Assembly (NCBI RefSeq): GCF_009177065.1
Contig: NZ_WEZF01000013.1
Location: 62,001 to 126,000 of the forward strand
Source of the DNA: Tautonia marina
GTDB lineage: Bacteria; Planctomycetota; Planctomycetia; Isosphaerales; Isosphaeraceae
Length of the DNA stretch: 64,000 nt
Reading direction: 5' to 3'
The translations under genes and the position numbers were made by a program. Below are positions 7,660-18,185 of the stretch, in pieces. The notes under the pieces were generated by a model, which ran no database searches, had not been told where the DNA came from, and worked only from the letters and a program-made list of their open reading frames with translations. Position 1 is the stretch's first letter. The number at the start of each line of letters is the position of its first letter.

Positions 7660-10521
7660 ATGAATCGCTCGACGGTCGCCAGTCGGTGGAACCAGGACCT
7701 GATCGAAGCGCATTACCTGCGGTGGCAGCAGGAGCCCGAGACGCTCGATGCGTCGTGGCGGCACTTCTTCGAAGGGTTCGAACTGGGCCGGGTCGATGGC
7801 GCCCCACCGGGAACCGAACCACCGGGAGACGGTCGGCCCTCGGCCTCCACTCCGGTGGAGGTCGAACCCGAGGCGCTGGAACTGGCCCGAGCCCAGGCCG
7901 CCGTCACCCGCCTGGTCGATACCTACCGAGAGGTCGGCCACTACCTCGCCGATCTCGACCCGTTGAAGCTTGCCGGTCGCCGCGAGACGTACGACCCGCT
8001 CGATCTGAGCGAGTTCGACCTGGGGGATCAGCACCTGAACCAGCCGTTCTTCACCCGGCTGTTCGACCCGCCGCAAGCGACCCTCAAGGAGCTGATCGAG
8101 GTCCTTCGCCGGACCTATTGCGGCACGATCGGTGTCGAGTACATGCACATCCGCGACCGGAAGATCCGCACCTGGTTGCAGGACCGGATGGAGCCGGTGC
8201 GCAACCACCCACGGTTCGACATCAAGAAGAAACGGCGAATTCTCTGGAAACTCAATAACGCGAGCCTGTTTGAAACCTTCCTGCATTCCCGGTACGTCGG
8301 CCAAAAGCGCTTCTCGCTCGAAGGGGGCGAGATGCTCATTCCCTTGCTCGACGCGATCATCGAGCGGTCGGCGAACTTCGGGGTCAAGGAGATCGTGCTG
8401 GGCATGCCGCACCGAGGGCGGCTCAACGTCCTGGCGAACATCCTGAACAAGCCGTACAGCCTGATCTTCCACGAGTTCGAAGGGAACATGCCGAAGACCG
8501 TCGCCGGAGACGGCGACGTGAAGTACCACCTCGGCTTCTCGGCTGATCACGTCGGGGCCAATGGTCACCCGGTCCACCTCTCCCTGACGGCCAACCCAAG
8601 CCACCTCGAAGCCGTCAACCCGGTCGTCGAAGGGCGGATTCGGGCCAAGCAGCGTCTGTTCGAGGACCGCGACCGCAAGCTCGGCCTGCCGATCCTGATT
8701 CACGGCGACGCCGCCTTCGCCGGCCAGGGGCTCGTGGCCGAAACCTTGAACCTCTCGCAACTGCCCGGCTACCGCACGGGCGGCACGATTCACATCGTCG
8801 TCAACAATCAGATCGGCTTCACCACCGCGCCGTTCGACGGCCGATCGAGCCGATACGCGACCGACGTGGCGAAGATGATCGAGGTGCCCATCTTCCACGT
8901 CAACGGCGACGACCCCGAGGCCGTCGTCTACGTCGGTGAGCTGGCGACCGAGTTCCGCGAAACGTTCGGGCTGGATGTCGTCATCGACATGGTCTGCTAC
9001 CGCAAGCACGGCCACAACGAGAGCGACGAGCCGGCCTTCACCCAGCCGGTCATGTACGAGGCGATTCGCAAGCATCCCCCCGTGCTCGAAGTCTACACGA
9101 AGCAACTGATCGACTCGGGCGACCTGACGCAGGAAGAAGCCGACACCCTCGAAGAAACCTTCCGCGAAAAGCTCGAATCCATCTATAAAGAAGTCCACGA
9201 CGCCACCGAAGGCCCTGAAATCGCCCAGCCGGGCTTCAAAGGCCCCTGGGACGGACTTCGCCCTGAGTACGACTGGAACCCGGTCGAATCCGGCGTGCCT
9301 GCCGATCGGCTCGCCCTGATCACCGATCGCATGGCTTCCGTGCCCGAAGGCTTCACCCGCAACCGCAAGCTCGACCGCATCTTCGGCGCCCGGGTGCAGG
9401 CCATGACCGACGGCGGGCCGATCGACTGGGCCTTTGCCGAGCTGCTGGCCTTCGGCTCGTTGATGCTCGAAAAGACCCCGGTGCGCCTCAGCGGGCAGGA
9501 TAGCCGCCGCGGCACCTTCAGCCAGCGGCACGCCTCGGTCGTCGACGTGCAGACGGGCGAACGCTATTACCCGCTGAACTTCATCGACCCCGGCAACCAG
9601 GCCGAGTTCTGCGTCTTCGACAGCATGCTCTCCGAGGCCGCCGTCCTGGGCTTCGACTACGGCTACTCGCTCGACGCCCCGCATATGCTCATCTGCTGGG
9701 AGGCTCAGTTCGGCGACTTCGTCAACGGCGCCCAGGTCATCATCGACCAGTTCATCGTCTCGGGCGAATCGAAGTGGGGCCGCGCCTCGGGCATCGTCCT
9801 GCTCTTGCCGCACGGCTACGAGGGCCAGGGGCCGGAACACTCCAGCGCCCGGCTCGAACGCTTCTTGCAGCTCTGCGCCGAAGACAACATCCAGGTCGTC
9901 AACTGCACGACCCCCGCGCAGTACTTCCACCTGCTCCGCCGCCAGGTCCGCCGCAACTTCCGCAAGCCCCTGGTGGTGATGACCCCCAAGAGCCTCTTGC
10001 GGCACAAGCGTTGTGTCTCCGGCGTCGATCAGTTCACCTCCGGCCACTTCCGCGAGGTGCTTGACGACGAGACGACCACGCCCGAATCGGTCCGCCGGGT
10101 GGTCCTCTGCTCGGGCAAGGTCTATTACGACCTGCTGGCCCGCCGCGAAGCCCAGAACAAGAACGACGAGGTGGCGATCCTCCGGCTCGAACAGTTCTAC
10201 CCCTTCCCCGCCGCCCTCTTGACCTCCGCCCTGGAGCGTTATGAGAACGCGACCGAGTGGGTCTGGGCGCAGGAAGAATCGCAGAACATGGGTGGCTGGA
10301 CGTTCGTCTCTCACCGCCTGCACGAGCTGACCGGCCGTCCCTTCCACTACGTCGGCCGGGACGCCAGCGCCAGCCCCGCCACCGGCTCGAACGCCGTGCA
10401 CAACCGCGAGCAAGACGAGCTGGTCGAGGCCGCCCTCGGCGCCCCCGTCCTGCCTCACCTCGTCACCGCCATGGCCGGTCGCAAGACCACCGCCCCGGCG
10501 AGCGTCAACGGCCAGCGCTGA
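7660..10521 (+). CDS. sucA: 2-oxoglutarate dehydrogenase E1 component
   Basis: 953 residues, thiamine-diphosphate E1 of the 2-oxoglutarate dehydrogenase complex in the TCA cycle. It starts with the E1o-type segment (NQDLIEAHYLRWQQEPETLD) and contains GMPHRGRLNVLANILNKPYS, DVKYHLGFS, GDAAFAGQGLVAETLNLSQL and NNQIGFTT (ThDP/Mg site). The C-terminal pyrimidine-binding part has GYEGQGPEHSSARLERFLQL. No E2-type acyltransferase domain is fused, unlike actinobacterial Kgd. ATG 7645 and an upstream extension to 7564 are possible; 7660 best matches family N termini. Partners sucB and lpdA follow after one intervening gene. Confidence 0.95.
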   Translation: MNRSTVASRWNQDLIEAHYLRWQQEPETLDASWRHFFEGFELGRVDGAPPGTEPPGDGRPSASTPVEVEPEALELARAQAAVTRLVDTYREVGHYLADLDPLKLAGRRETYDPLDLSEFDLGDQHLNQPFFTRLFDPPQATLKELIEVLRRTYCGTIGVEYMHIRDRKIRTWLQDRMEPVRNHPRFDIKKKRRILWKLNNASLFETFLHSRYVGQKRFSLEGGEMLIPLLDAIIERSANFGVKEIVLGMPHRGRLNVLANILNKPYSLIFHEFEGNMPKTVAGDGDVKYHLGFSADHVGANGHPVHLSLTANPSHLEAVNPVVEGRIRAKQRLFEDRDRKLGLPILIHGDAAFAGQGLVAETLNLSQLPGYRTGGTIHIVVNNQIGFTTAPFDGRSSRYATDVAKMIEVPIFHVNGDDPEAVVYVGELATEFRETFGLDVVIDMVCYRKHGHNESDEPAFTQPVMYEAIRKHPPVLEVYTKQLIDSGDLTQEEADTLEETFREKLESIYKEVHDATEGPEIAQPGFKGPWDGLRPEYDWNPVESGVPADRLALITDRMASVPEGFTRNRKLDRIFGARVQAMTDGGPIDWAFAELLAFGSLMLEKTPVRLSGQDSRRGTFSQRHASVVDVQTGERYYPLNFIDPGNQAEFCVFDSMLSEAAVLGFDYGYSLDAPHMLICWEAQFGDFVNGAQVIIDQFIVSGESKWGRASGIVLLLPHGYEGQGPEHSSARLERFLQLCAEDNIQVVNCTTPAQYFHLLRRQVRRNFRKPLVVMTPKSLLRHKRCVSGVDQFTSGHFREVLDDETTTPESVRRVVLCSGKVYYDLLARREAQNKNDEVAILRLEQFYPFPAALLTSALERYENATEWVWAQEESQNMGGWTFVSHRLHELTGRPFHYVGRDASASPATGSNAVHNREQDELVEAALGAPVLPHLVTAMAGRKTTAPASVNGQR

Positions 10522-10564
10522 GCGATTCATCCGGCCGTCTCGCTGGCGGTCGAATGGTTTTCCT

Positions 10565-10607
10565 CCCTCTCCTCGCCTCTGCGGGGAGAGGGCCGGGGTT
10601 GAGGGGT
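10565..10607. repeat. R1 palindromic repeat (inverted copy)
   Basis: CCCTCTCC...GGGGAGAGGGCCGGGGTTGAGGGG. It is oriented opposite to the second copy about 40 bases downstream, so the pair between sucA and the next gene could fold into a larger structure. Confidence 0.55.
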
Positions 10608-10644
10608 CCTCGCGTTCGGAGTCGAGCCTCGCGTCTCGTCCCCG

Positions 10645-10700
10645 CCCCCCTCACCCGGCCTTCGGCCACCCTCTCTCCCGTACGCGGGGGCGAGGGTTGA
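10645..10700. repeat. R1 palindromic repeat
   Basis: CCCCCCTCACCCGGCCTTCGGCCACC followed by CTCTCTCCCG...CGGGGGCGAGGG. The GGCCTTCGGCC core is a stable UUCG-type hairpin if transcribed. It lies between sucA and the membrane-protein gene. Confidence 0.6.
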
Positions 10701-10792
10701 GTGTGTCCTGGAGGCGGCGGGTGGTTGATCGCGGAAAACAGGCCGCCGAGGATGACTCGACCTCAGTGACTCCGCCATCAAGAGATGCTCGT

Positions 10793-11827
10793 ATGGCCGA
10801 TCGCCCGACCGACGCGCCCGACGACAATCCGTACGCCGCGCCGGAGTTGGGCCGCAAGGAACGGCTGACCGACGTCCTCCAGTTCGACAGCAGGCGGATG
10901 ACCTTCGGCGAGTCCTGGCAAGGCTCCCGGAATGTGATCAACTTCCTGGTGCTCGCAGCCTGCAAGCTGCTCCGGATTCGCCTCCACTACCAGTTCGCCC
11001 TGCCCCGGGTCGATCGGCTCGACCTCCGTGACCGCGAGCGCCTGCCGGCCGCGGTGCTCGACACCCTCCGGCCTCTGGAGGACGCCTGTCAGGCCTCTGG
11101 CCTCGGCTTCGGCCTGGCCTATCGGACGCAGGTGGTCGGCCCCGGCCTGGACCAGCATGTTCTGCTATGGCGATCCGACAACGGCCGCATGGTCGCCTTC
11201 CTGACGCACAGTTGCTATCGGTTCGGGGTCGGTCAACAGGTCGAATCGCATATGTCGGTGTACACCCGGCTCGACGGTGGGCGATGGCTGCTGACGATTG
11301 ACCAGGACGTTCGCCACGCCACTCCCCCCGAGATCGACCTGGCCCGGATGCCTGGCCGCCCTCCGCTCGAACTGCTGGCCGAACACCGTCGCCGGATCGA
11401 ATCGCCGTCGTTGGCGATCGTCCCGATCGCCGCCGAGGAACTGCCGCGCATTCCGCTCGACCTCGATCGGATCTCCCGATCCTGGTACCAACGTACCGGC
11501 CTACTTGTCCCAATCACCGAGACCGAGTTGTCTCGCCTGCTGCGGCTGGCCGAGTCTGCGACTCCGCCGAGGTCCCCGCACCCGTGGGCGGTCGCCCTGG
11601 TCCGGGCCTATTCGGTGGTCATGATCGGGGGTTGGCTTCTCGGGATCGTGACCCTTGTGATTGCGCCGCTGGCGAATCGTGAAACCGTGCCGTTCGAGAA
11701 CGGGCGGGCTGTGCTCGTCTTCGGGATCTTTACCCTGGTCAGCATCGCGTTCTTCCGCCATGTCCTGGGAATGCGACCACGCCCCCGAGCCGAGGGTCCT
11801 CGCGCTCGCGAGCATCGCCGCGAGTGA
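10793..11827 (+). CDS. Conserved membrane protein, unknown function
   Basis: A 344-residue protein. A soluble N-terminal part of about 285 residues contains a planctomycete-style NPYAAPE motif near the start and several LDR/RLDLRDR repeats of charge. It ends with two predicted membrane helices (ALVRAYSVVMIGGWLLGIVT and AVLVFGIFTLVSIAFF) and a basic tail. It lies between sucA and sucB on the same strand, with a 270-base gap before it and a 300-base gap after, so co-transcription with the dehydrogenase genes is uncertain. No enzymatic motif recognised. Confidence 0.65.
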   Translation: MADRPTDAPDDNPYAAPELGRKERLTDVLQFDSRRMTFGESWQGSRNVINFLVLAACKLLRIRLHYQFALPRVDRLDLRDRERLPAAVLDTLRPLEDACQASGLGFGLAYRTQVVGPGLDQHVLLWRSDNGRMVAFLTHSCYRFGVGQQVESHMSVYTRLDGGRWLLTIDQDVRHATPPEIDLARMPGRPPLELLAEHRRRIESPSLAIVPIAAEELPRIPLDLDRISRSWYQRTGLLVPITETELSRLLRLAESATPPRSPHPWAVALVRAYSVVMIGGWLLGIVTLVIAPLANRETVPFENGRAVLVFGIFTLVSIAFFRHVLGMRPRPRAEGPRAREHRRE

Positions 11828-12130
11828 AACCGACGCCAGGGACATTGACATCGGTCCTCCTTCTTTGAAATCGAAGGCAGGGCCATGCCTCTTGGCCGAA
11901 ATTATTTGTTATGCTGGACACAAGCCCCGCGTCGCAGCCCGATCGGCGAGCGCGCGAGGGCCTCTCGGCGAGCCCCGCCAGGCCGGCCGAAGCGATCGGA
12001 TCGAGCCTCGCCCGATCTGACCGAACCGCTTGAATCGAAACCACTTGCAATCGAACCGCACCGGCCGCCCCTCCGTGCGCCTCGGCCCGGCGATGGGAAC
12101 GGGGAGGCCCTCGAACCGAGTCTTCCCGCG
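11828..12130. other. Spacer upstream of sucB
   Basis: The sucB reading frame stays open back to 11885, but the upstream translation is low-complexity and does not match E2 proteins, so I treat it as non-coding. No clear promoter or hairpin seen. Confidence 0.35.
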
Positions 12131-13384
12131 ATGGCAGCAGTCGAGATCAAAGTGCCGAGCGCCGGCGAGTCCGTCACCGAGGGGATCCTGTCGCGCTGGC
12201 TGAAGCCGGACGGCTCGCAGATCAAGTCGGGCGAGCCGCTGTTCGAGGTCGAAACCGACAAGGCCAGCACCGAAGTGCCCGCCCCGGCCGACGGCGTCTT
12301 GAAAATCAGCGTTCCCGAAGGCGAGACCGTCGAGGTCGGCGCGACCGTCGGCACGATCGACCCCTCTGGCACCCCGACCGAGGCCCCGAAGCCCAAAGCC
12401 GCCAAGGAACCCGAAGCCCCGAAGGCCGCCGCCGAGCCCGCAAAGGCCGAGGCGGCCCCCTCCCCTGCCCCGTCTTCGGGAGGCAACGGTCCGATGGCGG
12501 GCTCGCCGTCCCCCTCGGCCCGGCGATTGGCGGAGGAGGAGAAGGTTGATCTGGCCAGCGTCGAAGGGAGCGGCCGAGGGGGACGGATCACCAAGGGAGA
12601 CGTGATCGGCGCGGTCGAGTCGCGCGGATCGGCCCCGGCGGCCGCCGAGCCCTCAGCCCCTGCCCCGTCGGCCGCACCGCGAACCGGCCGGCAAACGCGC
12701 CAGCGACTTCCGCTCATCCGCCAGAAGATCGCCCAGCGGCTGGTGCAGGCCCAGCAAACGGCCGCGATTCTGACGACCTTCAACGAGGCCGACATGTCGG
12801 CCGTCATGGCCTTGCGCGGCAAATATAAGGATGCGTACAAGGAGAAGCACGGGGTCAACCTCGGCTTCATGTCCTTCTTCGTCAAGGCGACGGTCGAGGC
12901 GCTGAAGGCGTTTCCGGCGGTCAATGCTCAGATCGACGGCACCGAGATTGTTTACAACAATTACTATGACATCGGCGTGGCCGTCAGCACCGAGCGGGGG
13001 TTGATGGTTCCGGTGATCCGTGATTGCGACACCCTGTCGTTCGCCGGGATCGAGCAGACGATCGCCGGGTTCGGCAAGAAGGCCCGCGAGAACAAGATCT
13101 CTGTCGATGACCTGCAAGGGGGCACCTTCACGATCACCAATGGCGGTGTCTTTGGCTCGTTGCTCTCGACACCGATCCTCAACCCGCCGCAGAGCGGCAT
13201 CCTCGGCATGCACTCGATCCAGAAGCGCCCGGTTGCCGTCGGCGATCAGGTCGTTATCCGACCGATGATGTATCTCGCCCTCTCCTACGACCACCGGATC
13301 ATCGACGGCCGCGAAGCCGTCAGCTTCCTCGTTCGCATCAAGGAATGCATTGAAAACCCGGAACGCATGATGCTTGAGATCTGA
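12131..13384 (+). CDS. sucB: Dihydrolipoyllysine-residue succinyltransferase (E2o)
   Basis: 417 residues, E2 core of the 2-oxoglutarate dehydrogenase complex. A single N-terminal lipoyl domain carries the ETDKAS lysine (about residue 43). An Ala/Pro/Glu-rich linker follows, then a peripheral subunit-binding domain ([20 protein letters not shown]) and the catalytic acyltransferase domain ending with [15 protein letters not shown], which contains the HxxxDG active site. The ATG start gives [19 protein letters not shown], the standard E2o N terminus. The lpdA gene follows on the same strand. Confidence 0.94.
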   Translation: MAAVEIKVPSAGESVTEGILSRWLKPDGSQIKSGEPLFEVETDKASTEVPAPADGVLKISVPEGETVEVGATVGTIDPSGTPTEAPKPKAAKEPEAPKAAAEPAKAEAAPSPAPSSGGNGPMAGSPSPSARRLAEEEKVDLASVEGSGRGGRITKGDVIGAVESRGSAPAAAEPSAPAPSAAPRTGRQTRQRLPLIRQKIAQRLVQAQQTAAILTTFNEADMSAVMALRGKYKDAYKEKHGVNLGFMSFFVKATVEALKAFPAVNAQIDGTEIVYNNYYDIGVAVSTERGLMVPVIRDCDTLSFAGIEQTIAGFGKKARENKISVDDLQGGTFTITNGGVFGSLLSTPILNPPQSGILGMHSIQKRPVAVGDQVVIRPMMYLALSYDHRIIDGREAVSFLVRIKECIENPERMMLEI

Positions 13385-13575
13385 GGGCAGTAGGCAGTAG
13401 GCGGTAGGCAGAGGGGAGGGGAAGCGGGGATCGGGATTGCCTCGAATTCGCCCCTTTCCTTCCTCAGACGTTGGTCTGTCTTCCGTCTCCTGCCTTCTCT
13501 CCCCTCCGTCTTTTCTGTCTTCCGCTTTCTCTGCCTCCTGTTTACTGCCTCCTGCTTACTGAGAAAGGACCAGCA
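13385..13575. repeat. CAGTAGG tandem repeat and pyrimidine-rich spacer
   Basis: Starts with GCAGTAGGCAGTAGGCGGTAGGCAG, a degenerate tandem array of a 7-8-base unit. It ends with the partly complementary CTGCCTCCTGTTTACTGCCT region just before lpdA. Between them is a long T/C-rich run. A loop joining the two ends is possible. No gene. Confidence 0.5.
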
Positions 13576-14982
<1,407 letters not shown>

Positions 14983-15017
14983 TTCCAAAGCCGATCGATG
15001 ACGCCCCGTCTGGGCTC

Positions 15018-15040
15018 GCTGGGGTCAGGATGACCCCAGC
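15018..15040. terminator. R3 hairpin after lpdA
   Basis: A perfect inverted repeat GCTGGGGTCA-GGA-TGACCCCAGC, 35 bases past the lpdA stop and between convergent genes. The same sequence recurs at 28224-28246, also after a stop codon. There is no T tract, so it is a terminator-like or 3'-end stability element. Confidence 0.55.
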
Positions 15041-15083
15041 CACCCCGACGCAGTGGGAATCGAAGCCGGGCGATTGGCTCCGA

Positions 15084-15512
15084 TCAGTCCTCGTCGCCGC
15101 TGAGCAGGTGGCGGCTTGACTGAAAGTAGCGGCGCTGGCGGGTTTGCGAGGTGGGGGCGTCGGCGGCGAACTGGCCGCGAAGGTCGTCGAGGTTCGCCCG
15201 GCAAAAGGGGCACTCGATGACATCGACATGAAACGTGATGTAGTCGTGATAATCGGGATCGAGTGCCTCGATGACATAGCTGCCCAGGTCTTCCCGAGAA
15301 GGACAGGAGAGCCGGGCGCGCCGCCAGATGGCGCCAAGGGTGTGAATGGCGCTTTCGGGGCGATCCTGCCGGACGTCTTCAAGGCGCTGCCGGAGCGAGG
15401 CCGAGCCGCGCAAGGCCCGCTCGACCCGGGCCATCTCGGCGCCGGAGAGGGTCTCGGCCAGGTAGGCCCGAAGCGTCTCATCGTCGATGGCGAGGGGGGC
15501 GGGGTCGGCCAT
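15084..15512 (-). CDS. Zinc-finger-like partner of the ECF sigma factor
   Basis: A 142-residue soluble protein directly downstream of the sigma gene (about 36-base gap). It has an N-terminal helical segment (DETLRAYLAETLSGAEMARV) and a C-terminal HVDVIECPFCRANL, an H-x5-C-x2-C arrangement like the zinc-binding anti-sigma domain. No membrane helix follows. By position and motif it is probably a cytoplasmic anti-sigma or modulator, which is inference. An in-frame TTG at 15548 directly after the sigma stop would extend it by 12 residues. Confidence 0.65.
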   Translation of the reverse strand: MADPAPLAIDDETLRAYLAETLSGAEMARVERALRGSASLRQRLEDVRQDRPESAIHTLGAIWRRARLSCPSREDLGSYVIEALDPDYHDYITFHVDVIECPFCRANLDDLRGQFAADAPTSQTRQRRYFQSSRHLLSGDED

Positions 15513-15548
15513 GAGGATAGGGTTCCGTTCCGTTCCAGGTCCGGTCAA

Positions 15549-16172
15549 TCAGTCCAGGCCGCCGAGGCTCATGCCGGCGCGGCGGGCCATTTCCTTCAGG
15601 CGGCTGATGGTCTGGAACTTGTAGCTGGCGACGGCCTGTTCGGTCAGGCCGAGATGAGTGGCGACGTCCTTGTTGGCCCACCCCTTGACGATCAGGAGTT
15701 CCAGGCATCGCAGGCGAGGGAAGTCTCCCTTGGCCTGCCAATCCTGAATGATCTGGCCGAGGGCTTCAGTCAACAGGCGTTCCTCGGCGTCGCGGCGTTC
15801 GGAGCTTCGGGCGATGCTGCTGGCGGCTCGGGCAGGGCCGGCGACTTCTTCGAGGGGGCGGCCGTGGTCGTCGGATCCGAACTGGTCGATCGGCCGGCGT
15901 CCTTGACGTCGGAGCTGGTCGGTCAGCTTGTGAGCGGCGATTGAGAACAGATAGGCTTCCAGGTCTCGGCGATCGTCGAAGTTCGGCAGGCTGGTCAGAA
16001 AGCCGATGAAGGTTTCCTGCACCACGTCCTCACTGGTGGCCCGGTCGTGCAATCGGCTATCGACAAAGGCGAGCAAGCGTCCCTCGTAGCGCTCGATGAG
16101 CACCTGCCAGGCTCGCATATCACCCTCGCGAATCTGGGCGATCAACAGCATGTCGGCTTCGGAAGCAGCCAT
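15549..16172 (-). CDS. ECF-type RNA polymerase sigma factor
   Basis: A 207-residue sigma-70-family protein. Region 2 is visible as AFVDSRLHDRATSEDVVQET and AYLFSIAAHKLTDQLRRQGR, and region 4 as GWANKDVATHLGLTEQAVAS with the C-terminal YKFQTISRLKEMARR. The start at 16172 has GAGGT upstream; the frame stays open to 16370 with unlikely sequence. It is the sixth gene of a co-directional block behind ExbB/ExbD and vWA genes, followed by a zinc-finger-like protein, so it may report an envelope signal. Its targets are unknown. Confidence 0.88.
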   Translation of the reverse strand: MAASEADMLLIAQIREGDMRAWQVLIERYEGRLLAFVDSRLHDRATSEDVVQETFIGFLTSLPNFDDRRDLEAYLFSIAAHKLTDQLRRQGRRPIDQFGSDDHGRPLEEVAGPARAASSIARSSERRDAEERLLTEALGQIIQDWQAKGDFPRLRCLELLIVKGWANKDVATHLGLTEQAVASYKFQTISRLKEMARRAGMSLGGLD

Positions 16173-16366
16173 CAGACCTCGGTCGGCATCAGCCCCGGAC
16201 GGAGAATCAAGATCGAGGGTCGAATCGAATCGGATCGCGTCGGGTCGGGACGTGTTCCGACCATGATACGATGAGCCGGGGGGATCGAGCCAACGAATTC
16301 TCTCGGACGAGGCTCGATTCTCTCCAATTTCTGGATGATCCGGGCGGCGTTCCGAGGCCTCCGGAG

Positions 16367-17401
16367 TCATTCCGACGAAAATCGACCGATGGCGAAGGTC
16401 ATGACATTGATGTACCGGTACCCCCCTCCGGTCGCGTTGGCCAGCGTGCGCAACGGGACGGACAGGCCGGAGTCGGGGCCGATCCCGAACTCGATGGCCT
16501 GAACACGGATCGAGCCGGCGGCCCGGATGAGCTGCTCGGCTTCGCGGTCGGTCATGTCGTCGGCGTCGGTCAGGAAGAAGATGACCTCGGGTTTCATGGC
16601 GTAGGCGGCCAGCAGGGCGTCGACGTGGTTGGTGCCGCCGTCGGCGGGAATCGCGGCCAGCCTCGACTCGAACCGGGCCTTGTTCGCCGAGTCGGCCGGC
16701 ATCAGCCGAGGCTGACCAGCGGCATCGAGAAACGGGTTGGCACGCTCGTTGTAAAAGACGACGCCGAAGCGGGCGTCGGCGGGCAATCGGCGGAGGCTGG
16801 CGAGCAGTTCGCGCTTGGCCATGTCGATCGAGCTGCGGTTGGTCATGCTGGCCGATCGGTCGATGACGTAGACGAACGACGTGGCCCGTTCCTTCGCGCC
16901 GAAGAACTCGGTCCCGGCACCGATCCCCTGCCCCTGGCCACCGCCGGAGCCGCCGCCGTCGCCACCGCCGCCGCCGGTGCCGGGTCCGGGCAAGACACCG
17001 ACTCCGGGCATCTCGGGCAAGGGTAAGGGATCGGCGTTCTCATTCGGAGTGGCGGCCGTCGGCGTGGCGAGAATTTCGTCGATCAGGGAATCGGCCAGGG
17101 CGTTGGGATCGGTGGTCGTCGCCTGCACGTCGACCATCGGGCCGAGCCGTTCCATCTGCTCGGGGGTCAGGGTGCCTCCCAGGTCCCCCGGCCCACCGCC
17201 GGGAGCCACGCCCGAGGCCCGGTTATCGACCGGCCCGATCTCGCCGACCAGGCCGGGGGGTTCCTCCTCCGAGGCGCGACCGGGCAAGACCGCTCGCAGG
17301 ACGAACAGCGAGCAGATGATTACGAGCGCGCCGTGAAAGGCCGCCGACCCGAGCAAGGCCCGCAGATCGGTCAGGGGAGATCGGCCGAGTTCAAGGGGCA
17401 T
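16367..17401 (-). CDS. Membrane-anchored von Willebrand factor A protein
   Basis: A 344-residue protein. One N-terminal membrane helix (about 15-40, GSAAFHGALVIICSLFVLRA) is followed by a Gly/Pro-rich linker with long Gly runs, then a vWA domain at about 165-340 with an intact MIDAS start (VYVIDRSASM) and FFLTDADDM. The start at 17401 has GAGGAGG upstream and overlaps the preceding stop by 11 bases. In planctomycetes such proteins occur with ExbB/ExbD motors; a periplasmic metal-dependent binding role is likely but the ligand is unknown. Confidence 0.85.
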   Translation of the reverse strand: MPLELGRSPLTDLRALLGSAAFHGALVIICSLFVLRAVLPGRASEEEPPGLVGEIGPVDNRASGVAPGGGPGDLGGTLTPEQMERLGPMVDVQATTTDPNALADSLIDEILATPTAATPNENADPLPLPEMPGVGVLPGPGTGGGGGDGGGSGGGQGQGIGAGTEFFGAKERATSFVYVIDRSASMTNRSSIDMAKRELLASLRRLPADARFGVVFYNERANPFLDAAGQPRLMPADSANKARFESRLAAIPADGGTNHVDALLAAYAMKPEVIFFLTDADDMTDREAEQLIRAAGSIRVQAIEFGIGPDSGLSVPLRTLANATGGGYRYINVMTFAIGRFSSE

Positions 17402-18185
17402 GGCGCGGTCCTCCTCGGTCGGGGTCCGATCGTCCGTCCGAATCCGGGGAAGGCTCCCTCGCTTCAGCCGCGTCGGCATGAGCCGGACCGTCGAGGAACT
17501 CGGGGGGCGGGCCGTCGATCGCCTCTCGGACCCGTCGGCGAGGGCGAGGCCGCGCGAGGACCTGGCGGACGATCACCGAGACGACGGCCGCGGCCACGAT
17601 CAGGCCGACGAGCCAGTCCACCTGCCGGAACGGGCCGATTGGCTGCCAACGGCCTCGGGCGGGGCCTCGGATCAGCTCGGGAGCCTCGGGGCCGACGAGC
17701 AAGGGGGCGAGCCTCGGCTCGTCGGCAGCCTCGTAGCGAACGCGCTTGTGATAGGTGCCGACGAATCGGACGGTGCCGCCCAGTGGGGTCGGGTCGCCCC
17801 CTTCGGGCTCGGGGTAGACGAGGCAGGTCGGGTTGCCAGTCCTTGAGGCGATCCAGAGCTCGACCAGCGGGGGATACTCGCCAATCGCCCCTTGATGGAA
17901 GCGTCGAGCGGCCCGCCCCTCGATCACGACCCGGCGGCCGAGCCAATCGTCGGGCCGCTCCCAGAGGTCGGCGAAGGTCACGGGCTGGGGATCGGCCGAG
18001 CCCGGCTCGTCGGGTTGCAGGGCCTTGCGGTACGCGTCGAGGTCGGCCAGCGTGAGCGGGTCGTCGCCGACCTGATCCTGAACCGCCAGGGTCGAACCAG
18101 ACAGGCCGATGAGGAGGAGCAACAGAAGCCCGCCCCGACAAACACAAAGGAGCGATCGCCGAAGCGCAAAGCGTCGCGCGATCAT
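17391..18185 (-). CDS. Exported protein with C-terminal membrane helix, unknown function
   Basis: A 264-residue protein. It has a signal peptide (LLCVCRGGLLLLLLIGLSGS), then a periplasmic region of about 170 residues containing a beta-rich stretch (DWLGRRVVIEGRAARRF, PTPLGGTVRFVGTYHKRVRY) reminiscent of an OB fold. One membrane helix follows (VDWLVGLIVAAAVVSVIVRQ), then a basic, then acidic cytoplasmic tail. Its ATG overlaps the stop of the upstream ExbD gene by four bases, so it is an integral part of the Exb operon. I cannot assign a family. Confidence 0.7.
   Translation of the reverse strand: MIARRFALRRSLLCVCRGGLLLLLLIGLSGSTLAVQDQVGDDPLTLADLDAYRKALQPDEPGSADPQPVTFADLWERPDDWLGRRVVIEGRAARRFHQGAIGEYPPLVELWIASRTGNPTCLVYPEPEGGDPTPLGGTVRFVGTYHKRVRYEAADEPRLAPLLVGPEAPELIRGPARGRWQPIGPFRQVDWLVGLIVAAAVVSVIVRQVLARPRPRRRVREAIDGPPPEFLDGPAHADAAEAREPSPDSDGRSDPDRGGPRHAP

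Noticed and set aside
7414-10530. Very long open frame on the minus strand opposite sucA
   Set aside because: It is an antisense artefact of the high third-position GC of sucA; the translation is low-complexity (rich in Val, Gly, Asp, Arg) with no domain, while sucA is a perfect family match.
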